From assembly GCA_900766655.1 (NCBI GenBank), contig CAAFWE010000223.1, positions 1 to 6,035 on the forward strand: DNA of 6,035 nucleotides. The letters are read 5' to 3'. Numbering within the stretch: position 1 is the stretch's first letter; the number at the start of each line of letters is the position of its first letter. The translations under genes were made by a program, and so were the position numbers. Shown here one piece after another: positions 1 through 6,035 of this stretch. The notes beneath the pieces were generated by a model. The model had not been told where the DNA came from. It worked only from the letters and a program-made list of their open reading frames with translations, and searched no databases. Source of the DNA: an uncultured Alistipes sp. (lineage in GTDB: Bacteria; Bacteroidota; Bacteroidia; Bacteroidales; Rikenellaceae).

Positions 1-822
1 GCGCTCGACATCGTTGCGCTTGGCAATCTCTTTGTCGAGTAGTTGGCGGTAGAGGCTTACGATATTACGGACATAGGTACGATCCTTCAATCGTCCCTCA
101 ATCTTGAATGAGCAGATGCCCAAATCGATTAGCTCGCCCAAACGAGCCGATAGATCCAAGTCGCGCACCGAGAGGAGGTGTTTGCTCTTGATAATAACCT
201 CACCCTTGTCGTTGCAGAGGTCATACTCGAGGCGACAAGGCTGGCTGCACTCACCACGATTGCCACTGCGTTCGCTTGTCGAGCGCGAGAAGAAGCAACG
301 ACCACTCTGCGACACGCAGATTGCACCGTGCACAAAGGCCTCCAGTTCGACCTTTGTCTCCTTGCGGATGGCCGCAATCTCCGCCTTCGAGAGTGAGCGT
401 TCCAATATCACCCTCTCGAAGCCCATTTGCTCGAAGAATCGCACCTTCTCGGGGGTTACACAGTTGGTCTGTGTGGATGCGTGCAATGGGATAGGCAGAT
501 TCATCATATAGTAGGCCATATCTTGCACAATCAGCGCATCTACGCCAGCCTCGATGAGTGCAAGAGCTTGCTCTCGGGCCTCCTCCAACTCGTTGTCGAA
601 GAGTAGCGTATTGAGTGTCGCATAGACCTTTGCACCGAAACGATGGGCATACTTTGCAGCCTCGGCAATATCTGCGATAGCATTGGTTGCCGAATGGCGT
701 GCGCCAAACTTTCCAGCACCAATATAGACCGCATCGGCACCACAGTCGATGGCATCGATTGCGGTGGCGAGGTCCTTGGCTGGTGCCAAAAGTTCGATTT
801 TGCGCTTTTGCTCACTAATCAT
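1..822 (-). CDS. Peptidase U32 family protein, C-terminal part cut off by window edge
   Basis: The frame is open from an ATG at 822-820 to position 1 and gives 274 residues. The N-terminus (KIELLAPAKD, then CGADAVYIGAGKFGAR at about residues 27-42) is typical of the U32 family (COG0826). The signature region is at residues 161-179 (EAFVHGAICVSQSGRCFFS), followed by GECSQPC and SFKIEGRLKD (238-247). Cysteines 169, 176, 192 and 196 are in the places where U32 proteins such as TrhP, RlhA and UbiU/V bind an Fe-S cluster. Those relatives hydroxylate tRNA, 23S rRNA or quinone precursors; older annotations call the family collagenase-like protease. Which role applies cannot be decided here. The start is firm: no ATG, GTG or TTG lies in frame between it and the upstream stop at 864-862, and the next Met is residue 102. 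Family members have about 400 residues or more, so a third or more of the gene is missing. The family call is secure; the substrate is unknown. Confidence 0.93.
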   Translation of the reverse strand, partial: MISEQKRKIELLAPAKDLATAIDAIDCGADAVYIGAGKFGARHSATNAIADIAEAAKYAHRFGAKVYATLNTLLFDNELEEAREQALALIEAGVDALIVQDMAYYMMNLPIPLHASTQTNCVTPEKVRFFEQMGFERVILERSLSKAEIAAIRKETKVELEAFVHGAICVSQSGRCFFSRSTSERSGNRGECSQPCRLEYDLCNDKGEVIIKSKHLLSVRDLDLSARLGELIDLGICSFKIEGRLKDRTYVRNIVSLYRQLLDKEIAKRNDVER

Positions 823-826
823 AGTG

Positions 827-834
827 CAAATATA
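827..834 (-). promoter_or_regulatory. Bacteroidota-type -7 promoter element for the U32 gene
   Basis: Read on the minus strand this is TATATTTG, an exact match to the Bacteroidota sigma-ABfr -7 consensus TAnnTTTG. No clear TTTG or TTG -33 box is seen at the usual distance upstream. The element ends only 4 nt before the ATG at 822, so transcription would begin at or within a few nucleotides of the start codon and give an almost leaderless mRNA. The position in a divergent intergenic region supports a real promoter, but it is inferred from the motif alone. Confidence 0.6.
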
Positions 835-836
835 GA

Positions 837-844
837 TAATTTTG
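837..844 (+). promoter_or_regulatory. Upstream -7 element of the lipoprotein gene promoter
   Basis: TAATTTTG matches the TAnnTTTG consensus exactly. A start site just downstream, near 850, would leave a leader of about 40 nt before the ATG at 891. There is no obvious -33 box at the standard spacing. It lies two bases from the oppositely directed -7 element of the U32 gene, so the two promoters would occupy the same DNA. Confidence 0.5.
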
Positions 845-846
845 CA

Positions 847-854
847 TAACTTTG
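847..854 (+). promoter_or_regulatory. Downstream -7 element of the lipoprotein gene promoter
   Basis: TAACTTTG is a second exact TAnnTTTG match, 10 bp (about one helical turn) downstream of the first. A start site near 860 would give a leader of about 30 nt. Either element or both could be used; sequence alone does not decide. No -33 box is evident. No purine-rich Shine-Dalgarno sequence precedes the ATG at 891, which is usual in Bacteroidota. Confidence 0.5.
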
Positions 855-890
855 CGCACTCTTATAACCAAAATCTACACTACGATACAG

Positions 891-947
891 ATGAAAAAGT
901 TATTCTCTCTGAGCATAATCGTTTCGATTGCTCTCTTGGTTGGTTGT
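891..947 (+). other. Lipoprotein (SPII) signal peptide coding segment
   Basis: Codons 1-19 encode MKKLFSLSIIVSIALLVGC. There is a two-lysine n-region, a hydrophobic stretch of about 14 residues, and a lipobox L-V-G-C ending at Cys19. After the cysteine come TNDINND, with acidic residues at 22 and 26. Acidic residues just after the lipidated Cys favour surface export of lipoproteins in Bacteroidota, but this is not a strong match to the known K/S-(D/E) export signals. Membrane anchoring is well supported; inner- versus outer-face placement is not. Confidence 0.85.
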
Positions 948-3900
948 ACCAACGATATCAACAACGACACCATAGGTGGTCAGTCGGGCTCTTCGATACT
1001 CACAGTAGAGATCTCGTCGCCAAAGACAAAGGTTGCACTTGGCGACAAAGATGGAGCGGGCAAATACCCCGTCTACTGGAGCGAGGGTGACCGCATTTCG
1101 GTCAACGGAAGCGTCTCGGAGGAGGCAGTCATCAGCCCAAGCAACGCTGGCTCGGCACAATTCGAGTTCAAGGGTGCGGTACTCAACTATCCATACTGTC
1201 TGCTCTACCCTGCTTCGGCGAGCAACACCGTAACATTTGCAGAGGTACAACACTACACCGAAGGCTCATTCGAGAATGGCACTACACCGATGTATGCCTA
1301 TGCGGAGTCGGCTACAAATAGCATAGTTCTCAACCACTTGAGCGGAGTTTTGCACTTCAGCATCAAGAGCAACAACGAGGGCGTGGCACTCTCGAAGGTC
1401 AGCATCAAGGCGGGCACAGGCTCTATCGTAGGCGACTTTGCGGTTGACTTTGCAACGGGCGGTCTCTCCTCTGCCGAGAATGGAGGCTCGACTCTGGAGT
1501 ACACCTTTGGCGAGGGTTTGGCTCTCTCGACAACCGAAAGCAAGGAGTTCTTCGTGGCGTTGCCTTGCGGTGATTTCGGAACTTGCGAGGTGGAGATAGT
1601 AACTACCGACGGAGGCGAGATGAAGGCTCGATTCAACACATCCGCTTCGGCTGCCATCAAACCAGGCGTGATTCGTGAGTTTGCCACCATCTCCTTCAAC
1701 GAGGGCACTTCGTGCACACTTGTGCCATACCATAGCGAGGTTGACGATTTCGACATCGAGGAGCTCTACGCTGTGCGTCCATCGACCATAGATGGCGACT
1801 ACCTCGTCATCACCGACCAATACGAATTGGTATGGTTGCTCTTCAACGAGTCAACCATCAATGGCATCAACTACTCGAAGATACGCATTGGCGAGGATAT
1901 CGACTTCGGGCTCCTCAGTAGTGTGCCAATGCCATCGATGCAACTCTTCGACAACACCGAAATTGACGGTAATGGCAAGAGCATCAAGGGCGTAACCGTC
2001 GACGGATCGTCGATTTTGGGCAATACCAAGGGACTCAACATCCACAACATAACCTTCACCGACTGCTCGGTAGAGAGCTCAGCAACCACAGGCTCGGCAC
2101 TCCTGACGGGCAACCATACGGGAGACCTCACCGTTAGTGATGTGACTCTCAACAACTGCTCGGTGGTGGCACCTTGCAAAGTGGGTTTGTTGGTTGGTGC
2201 GCTCTACGAGGGTAGCCACTCAATCTCGAATGTGGAGGCTGTAGGTGGTTTGGTCGAGACATCGTTCGAGGCCAACACATCGGGTATGGCCGGAGGTTTC
2301 ATAGGTGTTATAGCCCCAGAGAGTGGCAACAGCGCACTCTCGGCAACTTTCAGCAATTGCAAATCATCGGCTACGGTCAAAGCATATATGGAGAGTGACA
2401 ACTACTTCTATGGCAAGTTGGTTGGAGTGCTCAATGGCTACAATGGCGACGAGGTGCTCTCGTTCGAGAATTGCGATACCACAAATGCCACCCTTGTTCC
2501 GCTCTACGACCAAGGCTCGAATATTGCCGAGAGCACAGAGCTCTCCTTCAGCGAGGCTCATCGAGGCGACTTCTGCCAAGCAACCCTCTCGGCAGCAACC
2601 GACAATCTGCTTGGTGGCGAGAAGTATTGTCGTGGCACAGTAAATATCGATGGTAAGCGTTTCCAGCCAGAGTGGGATGGCAAACGCTCGATAACACCTC
2701 TCACCGAGGTTGTCGATGGCATCACACGCTACCTTATCTACTCGCCATACGACCTCGCAAAGTCGCAAGGTCAGAAGTACTCTGCAACCAAGGCTCTCGT
2801 CTTTATGAGCAATGTGGATATGGGTGGACACCTCTTCAAGCCTATCGAGTATGTCATCAACCTCGATGGTCAGAACCACGAACTCCACAACCTCAAGGTG
2901 GAGGTGATTCACAACGCTTCAAGCAACATCGGAGCTGGCTTTATACTCTACGCCAATAACGCTACAACGCACAAGGATTTGACCTTCGTAGGGGCAGACA
3001 TCACCTGCAACCACGATGCTACAATTGCTCCGCTCGAGTATGGCGATACGGAGGATGGAGGCGCAGGTAACGCCTACGCTGGTGTTTTGGTATCGCGCTC
3101 GTGGCGCACAGCCATCAAGGACGATGCGGGCAACACCACAGGCTACACCAACTACAATGTATCGAACATACACGTGCGCGATAGCAAGGTGCGCGGAGTC
3201 TGCAAGGTGGGCGGTTTGATTGGTGCGTGTCGCGGTCAGGTCTACATCGATAACTGCTCGGTGGACAAATCCATCGTCGAGAACTACGATCCGAAGGTTG
3301 TAAACTACTACACAATGAAAAAGAGTGTATCGGCATCTTTCTTGGGCACCTATGTTGTCGAGGGATTGCAGTGGTGGTATACAGCTGGTGAGTGCGGAGG
3401 CTTGATCGGTTTCTTGGAGGCACACTATGCCGAGATCACTAACTGCGCTGTGACAAACACCCAAATCAACTGTACTGGACAGCCAAACAAGGAGGTTATT
3501 GCCAATGTATGGAAGTCGTCGAATTTTGTCGAGGGTGCCTACAAGTCGGGAGCAAGCGTAACAACTCGCGCATCGACAACCATTGCTGGTCGCCACATCA
3601 ATCAGTTTATCGGCGATTTGCGCTCGCGCCGTAGCGAGTCGCAACAGGAGAATGGCTCGGGCGAGTACACCAACAAGATTATCGACTACACCCTCTCGGG
3701 CAACACCTACAACGGAGTGGCTGCCGAGAGCACTAACGAATACAACCACAACTACGCCTCGGGCAAGTATTGCGATGCGGTAGGTTGTGCCTACTACACA
3801 GGTGTCGATATCAGCATCGTTATCACATCAATCCATGTCAGCGAGTGCGCTGGTACATTGACCTTCCAGCCGAAGGGTGGCGAGAGTGTAACACTCACCG

Positions 3901-3995
3901 AGGCTATCGGCAAGGGCAACAATTTGGATTGGTTTGGTGGAGATGGCAAGATGACATCGGGCAGCAGCTACTATCCTGAAGCTCCCACAGAGTAG
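891..3995 (+). CDS. Predicted surface lipoprotein: Mfa/fimbrillin-like N-terminus plus GLUG-like beta-helix repeats
   Basis: The protein has 1034 residues and ends at TAG 3993-3995. Residues 1-19 are a lipoprotein signal peptide: KK, a hydrophobic core, then LVGC with Cys19 as the lipidation site. Residues about 35-275 resemble the N-terminal part of Bacteroidales fimbrillin/Mfa-like proteins, including TKVALGD and VYWSEGDRISVNG (61-73). Residues about 300-540 and 610-860 are two related beta-helix-like modules with IDGNGKSIKG / LDGQNHELHN and repeated G-x-L/F-I/V-G turns (GLLVGAL 432, GGFIGVI 468, GKLVGVL 508, GGLIGAC 774, GGLIGFL 836). Many rungs carry an Asn-Cys or Asp-Cys pair. A small beta-rich tail follows (about 975-1034). 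No type IX sorting domain, catalytic motif or transmembrane segment after the signal is seen. The ATG at 891 is chosen because it gives a proper signal peptide; an upstream TTG at 852 lies inside a promoter element. An adhesin or glycan/protein-binding role is likely but inferred. The gene is monocistronic: promoters lie upstream and a terminator begins 5 nt after the stop. Confidence 0.85.
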   Translation: MKKLFSLSIIVSIALLVGCTNDINNDTIGGQSGSSILTVEISSPKTKVALGDKDGAGKYPVYWSEGDRISVNGSVSEEAVISPSNAGSAQFEFKGAVLNYPYCLLYPASASNTVTFAEVQHYTEGSFENGTTPMYAYAESATNSIVLNHLSGVLHFSIKSNNEGVALSKVSIKAGTGSIVGDFAVDFATGGLSSAENGGSTLEYTFGEGLALSTTESKEFFVALPCGDFGTCEVEIVTTDGGEMKARFNTSASAAIKPGVIREFATISFNEGTSCTLVPYHSEVDDFDIEELYAVRPSTIDGDYLVITDQYELVWLLFNESTINGINYSKIRIGEDIDFGLLSSVPMPSMQLFDNTEIDGNGKSIKGVTVDGSSILGNTKGLNIHNITFTDCSVESSATTGSALLTGNHTGDLTVSDVTLNNCSVVAPCKVGLLVGALYEGSHSISNVEAVGGLVETSFEANTSGMAGGFIGVIAPESGNSALSATFSNCKSSATVKAYMESDNYFYGKLVGVLNGYNGDEVLSFENCDTTNATLVPLYDQGSNIAESTELSFSEAHRGDFCQATLSAATDNLLGGEKYCRGTVNIDGKRFQPEWDGKRSITPLTEVVDGITRYLIYSPYDLAKSQGQKYSATKALVFMSNVDMGGHLFKPIEYVINLDGQNHELHNLKVEVIHNASSNIGAGFILYANNATTHKDLTFVGADITCNHDATIAPLEYGDTEDGGAGNAYAGVLVSRSWRTAIKDDAGNTTGYTNYNVSNIHVRDSKVRGVCKVGGLIGACRGQVYIDNCSVDKSIVENYDPKVVNYYTMKKSVSASFLGTYVVEGLQWWYTAGECGGLIGFLEAHYAEITNCAVTNTQINCTGQPNKEVIANVWKSSNFVEGAYKSGASVTTRASTTIAGRHINQFIGDLRSRRSESQQENGSGEYTNKIIDYTLSGNTYNGVAAESTNEYNHNYASGKYCDAVGCAYYTGVDISIVITSIHVSECAGTLTFQPKGGESVTLTEAIGKGNNLDWFGGDGKMTSGSSYYPEAPTE
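1800..2270 (+). repeat. Beta-helix module A of the lipoprotein (residues about 304-460)
   Basis: The first copy of a divergent intragenic duplication. Landmarks in order: YLVITDQYELVWLL (304), IGEDIDFG (333), TEIDGNGKSIKGVTV (356), HNITFTDCSV (385), VSDVTLNNCSV (415), CKVGLLVGALYEG (429), VGGLVE (451). The same order of landmarks recurs in module B. The DNA copies have drifted, so this is an old duplication rather than a recent tandem repeat. Confidence 0.6.
2730..3278 (+). repeat. Beta-helix module B of the lipoprotein (residues about 614-796)
   Basis: The second copy. Landmarks in order: YLIYSPYDLAKSQ (614), VFMSNVDMGG (637), VINLDGQNHELHNLKV (655), HKDLTFVGADITC (694), VSNIHVRDSKVRG (757), CKVGGLIGACRGQ (771), DNCSVDKSIVE (787). 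These pair with module A at an offset of about 300 residues near IDGNGKS/LDGQNHE and 342 at the CKVG motif, so indels of tens of residues separate the copies. The best-preserved block is CKVG[LG]L[VI]GA. Confidence 0.6.
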
Positions 3996-4000
3996 CAAGT

Positions 4001-4040
4001 AAGTAAAAAAGTCAAGCTCATCGGCTTGACTTTTTTACTT
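4001..4040. terminator. Bidirectional intrinsic terminator between convergent genes
   Basis: Positions 4001-4017 and 4024-4040 are a perfect 17-bp inverted repeat around the 6-nt loop TCATCG. The core stem is GTCAAGC/GCTTGAC, flanked by A6 on one side and T6 on the other, so either strand gives a hairpin followed by a U-run. On the plus strand it begins 5 nt after the lipoprotein stop. On the minus strand it overlaps the end of uvrB: the TGA (4020-4018) lies in the loop and the last codons form one stem arm. Confidence 0.93.
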
Positions 4041-6018
4041 GTATCCCTTGGCCTCGAAGGTTGCCTTTTTTTATCTCTTGTAGTTCGTACATCCTATCAC
4101 GATAGCGCGCTGCCGCCATAAAGTCGAGACTACGGGCAGCTCGTTCCATATCCTTGCGGGCCTGCTCAATCAGGGCATCGATATTCTCGGCCGCCTCGTA
4201 TTGCGCTCTATTGTCTGCAACACACTGAATGCTCTCCCCTCCGACCGAATAGACCGCTTGCACATCATTGGCAACATTGACCGCTCCATCGGCCACATTA
4301 TCGAGCAGAGGGCTTGGCTGTGCTGCGTTGCGCTTTGCCTGACGAGGCATAATTCCATTCTCGATATTGTAGCGAATCTGACGCTCACGACGACGATTGC
4401 TATCCTCAACGGTGCGACGCATAGCATCGGTGCAAACCGAGCCATAGAGCACCACCCTACCCTTGGCGTGACGGGCAGCACGACCTGCCACCTGCGTCAT
4501 TGCGGTGTAGTTGCGGAGGTAGCCATTCTTGTCGGCATCGAAGATCGAGACTTGAGACACCTCGGGGAGGTCGATACCCTCGCGTAGGAGGTTTACACCA
4601 CACAACACATCGAAGAGATCGGCGTGCATATCCTCGATAATCTGCACACGCTCCAAGGTGTCGAGATCGGAGTGGATATAGCGACTGCGTACACCCATCT
4701 TCTCGAGATAGGCCGAAACCTCCTCGCACATACGCTTCGAGATGGTCGTGACAATCATCTTACCGCCTCGCTTGACACACTCCTCGATATCCTCCATCAA
4801 TCTATCTATCTGGTGCGTAGCATCGCACACCCTCAACGCTGGATCGATAATACCCGTAGGGCGTATAAACTGCTCGACCACACTACTCTCGCTACGCATC
4901 AACTCGTAAGGTGCTGGCGTGGCACTCACATAGATGGTCTGCCCCTGCAACGACTCGAACTCCTCGAATCGCAACGGACGATTGTCGCGTGCGGCAGGGA
5001 GACGGAAGCCATACTCCACCAAATTCTCCTTGCGCGAGCGGTCGCCACCAAACATTCCTCGCACCTGTGGCACAGTGACATGGCTCTCATCGATTATGAA
5101 GAGCGAATCCTCGGGGAAGTAGTCGAGCAAGCAGAATGGGCGCATACCAGGCGAGCGGCCATCGAAGTAGCGCGAATAGTTCTCGATACCCGAGCAGTAG
5201 CCCAACTCGCGAATCATCTCGAGGTCGTAGTTGACACGCTGCTCGATGCGCTTGGCCTCCATCTCGCGCCCCTCCTTGGTGAAGAACTCAATCTGCGTCT
5301 CCAAATCGGCCTCGATATTCAAGACCGCCTGCTCGACACGCTGTTTGCTTGGCACAAAGAGGTTGGCGGGATAGATATTCACCTTTTCGAGCGAGTCGAG
5401 GCGTTGTCCCGATTCGGCATCGATGAGCGAAATATCCTCAATCTCGTCATCAAAGAAGGTCACTCGGTAGCAGTGGTTGCCTATCGAGGAGCGTATGGTG
5501 ATGGTGTCGCCCGTAAGACGGAATGTCGAAGGCTCCAAGTCGCCATTTACTCGAGTGTAGAGAATCTCGACAAGGCGATACATCAGATGCTTCATAGCCA
5601 TCACATCACCCACCTTGAGTTGCACCATTGTGGAGTGGAAATCGGCAGGGTTACCGATACCATAGATGCACGACACACTCGCCACCACAATCACATCGCG
5701 ACGACCCGAGAGCAACGAATAGGTTGCCGAGAGTCGCATACGGTCAATCTCGGAGTTGATGGCAAGATCCTTCTCGATGTAGGTATCAGTCGAGGGGATG
5801 TAGGCCTCGGGCTGGTAGTAGTCGTAGTAGGAGACAAAGTACTCCACCGCATTGTCGGGGAAGAAGCTCTTGAACTCGCTATAGAGCTGTGCCGCAAGGG
5901 TTTTATTGTGGCTCAGGACAAGCACAGGGCGGTTGAGCTGGGCGATGACATTCGCCATCGTGAAGGTCTTACCCGAACCCGTCACTCCGTGCAATGTAGC
6001 AGCAGGCACACCCTTACG
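4018..6018 (-). CDS. uvrB: Excinuclease ABC subunit B (UvrB), N-terminus missing
   Basis: UvrB is the DNA helicase-like subunit of nucleotide excision repair: it receives damaged DNA from UvrA and then recruits UvrC for incision. The window holds 666 genuine residues and the TGA stop. Numbering from the first genuine residue (Arg at 6018-6016): Walker A GVTGSGKT (11-18); the damage-binding hairpin region YYDYYQPEAYIPSTDTYIEKD (69-89); SGRRDVIVVASVSCIYG; Walker B-type DESH (310-313); motif III VSATP; LREGIDLPEVS (478-488); motif VI QVAGRAAR (509-516); and a C-terminal UVR domain (about 612-647) for UvrC contact. Compared with E. coli UvrB, where the Walker A lysine is residue 45, about 28 residues are missing upstream, so the full length would be near 694. 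The apparent GTG start at 6033 and its five codons come from adapter sequence. Walker A is preceded by LH where LL is usual. The last seven or so residues (QVKKSSR) are encoded by the terminator stem and loop. The promoter is outside the window. Identification is secure. Confidence 0.98.
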   Translation of the reverse strand, partial: RKGVPAATLHGVTGSGKTFTMANVIAQLNRPVLVLSHNKTLAAQLYSEFKSFFPDNAVEYFVSYYDYYQPEAYIPSTDTYIEKDLAINSEIDRMRLSATYSLLSGRRDVIVVASVSCIYGIGNPADFHSTMVQLKVGDVMAMKHLMYRLVEILYTRVNGDLEPSTFRLTGDTITIRSSIGNHCYRVTFFDDEIEDISLIDAESGQRLDSLEKVNIYPANLFVPSKQRVEQAVLNIEADLETQIEFFTKEGREMEAKRIEQRVNYDLEMIRELGYCSGIENYSRYFDGRSPGMRPFCLLDYFPEDSLFIIDESHVTVPQVRGMFGGDRSRKENLVEYGFRLPAARDNRPLRFEEFESLQGQTIYVSATPAPYELMRSESSVVEQFIRPTGIIDPALRVCDATHQIDRLMEDIEECVKRGGKMIVTTISKRMCEEVSAYLEKMGVRSRYIHSDLDTLERVQIIEDMHADLFDVLCGVNLLREGIDLPEVSQVSIFDADKNGYLRNYTAMTQVAGRAARHAKGRVVLYGSVCTDAMRRTVEDSNRRRERQIRYNIENGIMPRQAKRNAAQPSPLLDNVADGAVNVANDVQAVYSVGGESIQCVADNRAQYEAAENIDALIEQARKDMERAARSLDFMAAARYRDRMYELQEIKKGNLRGQGIQVKKSSR

Positions 6019-6035
6019 AGATCGGAAGAGCACAC
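6019..6035 (+). other. Illumina TruSeq adapter remnant (not genomic)
   Basis: AGATCGGAAGAGCACAC is identical to the first 17 bases of the standard Illumina TruSeq Read 1 3' adapter, and it sits exactly at the contig end, as expected for untrimmed read-through carried into an assembly. UvrB homology stops at the junction: the reverse complement encodes MLFRS, which resembles no UvrB N-terminus, and genuine uvrB coding begins with the next codon. The first A could be genomic or from A-tailing. Confidence 0.95.

Noticed and set aside
104..511. 135-codon plus-strand open frame at the left end
   Set aside because: It is antisense to the U32 gene, whose conserved motifs are clear in this stretch; the plus-strand translation resembles nothing.
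826..845. GCAAA/TTTGC inverted repeat as a regulator operator
   Set aside because: The half-sites are only 5 bp and are explained by the facing TAnnTTTG promoter elements; there is no independent sign of an operator.
852..890. N-terminal extension of the lipoprotein from a TTG at 852
   Set aside because: The TTG lies inside a TAnnTTTG promoter element, and the 13 extra residues would bury the signal peptide. The ATG at 891 gives a correct lysine n-region and lipobox spacing.
1266..1820. 184-codon minus-strand open frame inside the lipoprotein gene
   Set aside because: A shadow frame with no motif or promoter context; the plus-strand Mfa-like coding explains the sequence.
2919..3749. 276-codon open frame antisense to the lipoprotein gene
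   Set aside because: It lies wholly inside a well-supported gene on the other strand, its translation has no recognisable domain, and it shows low-complexity composition expected from antisense reading of codon-biased DNA.
6019..6033. GTG at 6033 as the start of uvrB
   Set aside because: These codons are reverse-complemented adapter sequence, and the homologous N-terminal residues before Walker A are missing.
1..6035. A multi-gene undescribed system (defence, secretion, biosynthesis)
   Set aside because: Only three genes are present: two belong to well-known conserved families and the third is a lone lipoprotein. They are divergent or convergent, not operonic, and nothing links their functions.

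Overview
The window looks like a short metagenomic or draft contig from a member of the Bacteroidota, most likely order Bacteroidales. The evidence is promoter -7 elements of the form TAnnTTTG, no Shine-Dalgarno-like sequence before the start codons, and a large SPII lipoprotein with an Mfa/fimbrillin-like N-terminal part and GLUG-like beta-helix repeats. The conserved proteins also match Bacteroidales relatives as I remember them. Frequent TCG, CTC and GAG codons would fit an Alistipes/Rikenellaceae-type genome, but that narrower placement is a guess.

Layout. Positions 1-822 (minus strand) hold the first 274 codons of a peptidase-U32-family protein, cut off by the window edge. Positions 823-890 are a compact divergent intergenic region with one -7 element facing left and two facing right. 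Positions 891-3995 (plus strand) encode a 1034-residue predicted lipoprotein with two related beta-helix modules. Positions 4001-4040 form a perfect 17-bp inverted repeat with a 6-nt loop, which should act as a bidirectional intrinsic terminator between convergent genes. Positions 4018-6018 (minus strand) hold uvrB, complete at its C-terminus but lacking roughly the first 28 codons. The last 17 bases (6019-6035) match the start of the Illumina TruSeq adapter and are not genomic, so the apparent GTG start of uvrB at 6033 is an artefact.

The three genes do not form one pathway. UvrB belongs to nucleotide excision repair. The U32 protein belongs to a family that includes Fe-S-dependent RNA and quinone hydroxylation factors. 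The lipoprotein is probably an envelope or surface protein. Each appears to be its own transcription unit within the window. I found no RNA genes, CRISPR arrays, insertion sequences or phage genes, and no convincing undescribed multi-gene system. The most interesting features are the terminator that shares sequence with the end of uvrB, the nearly leaderless promoter of the U32 gene, and the duplicated architecture of the lipoprotein.
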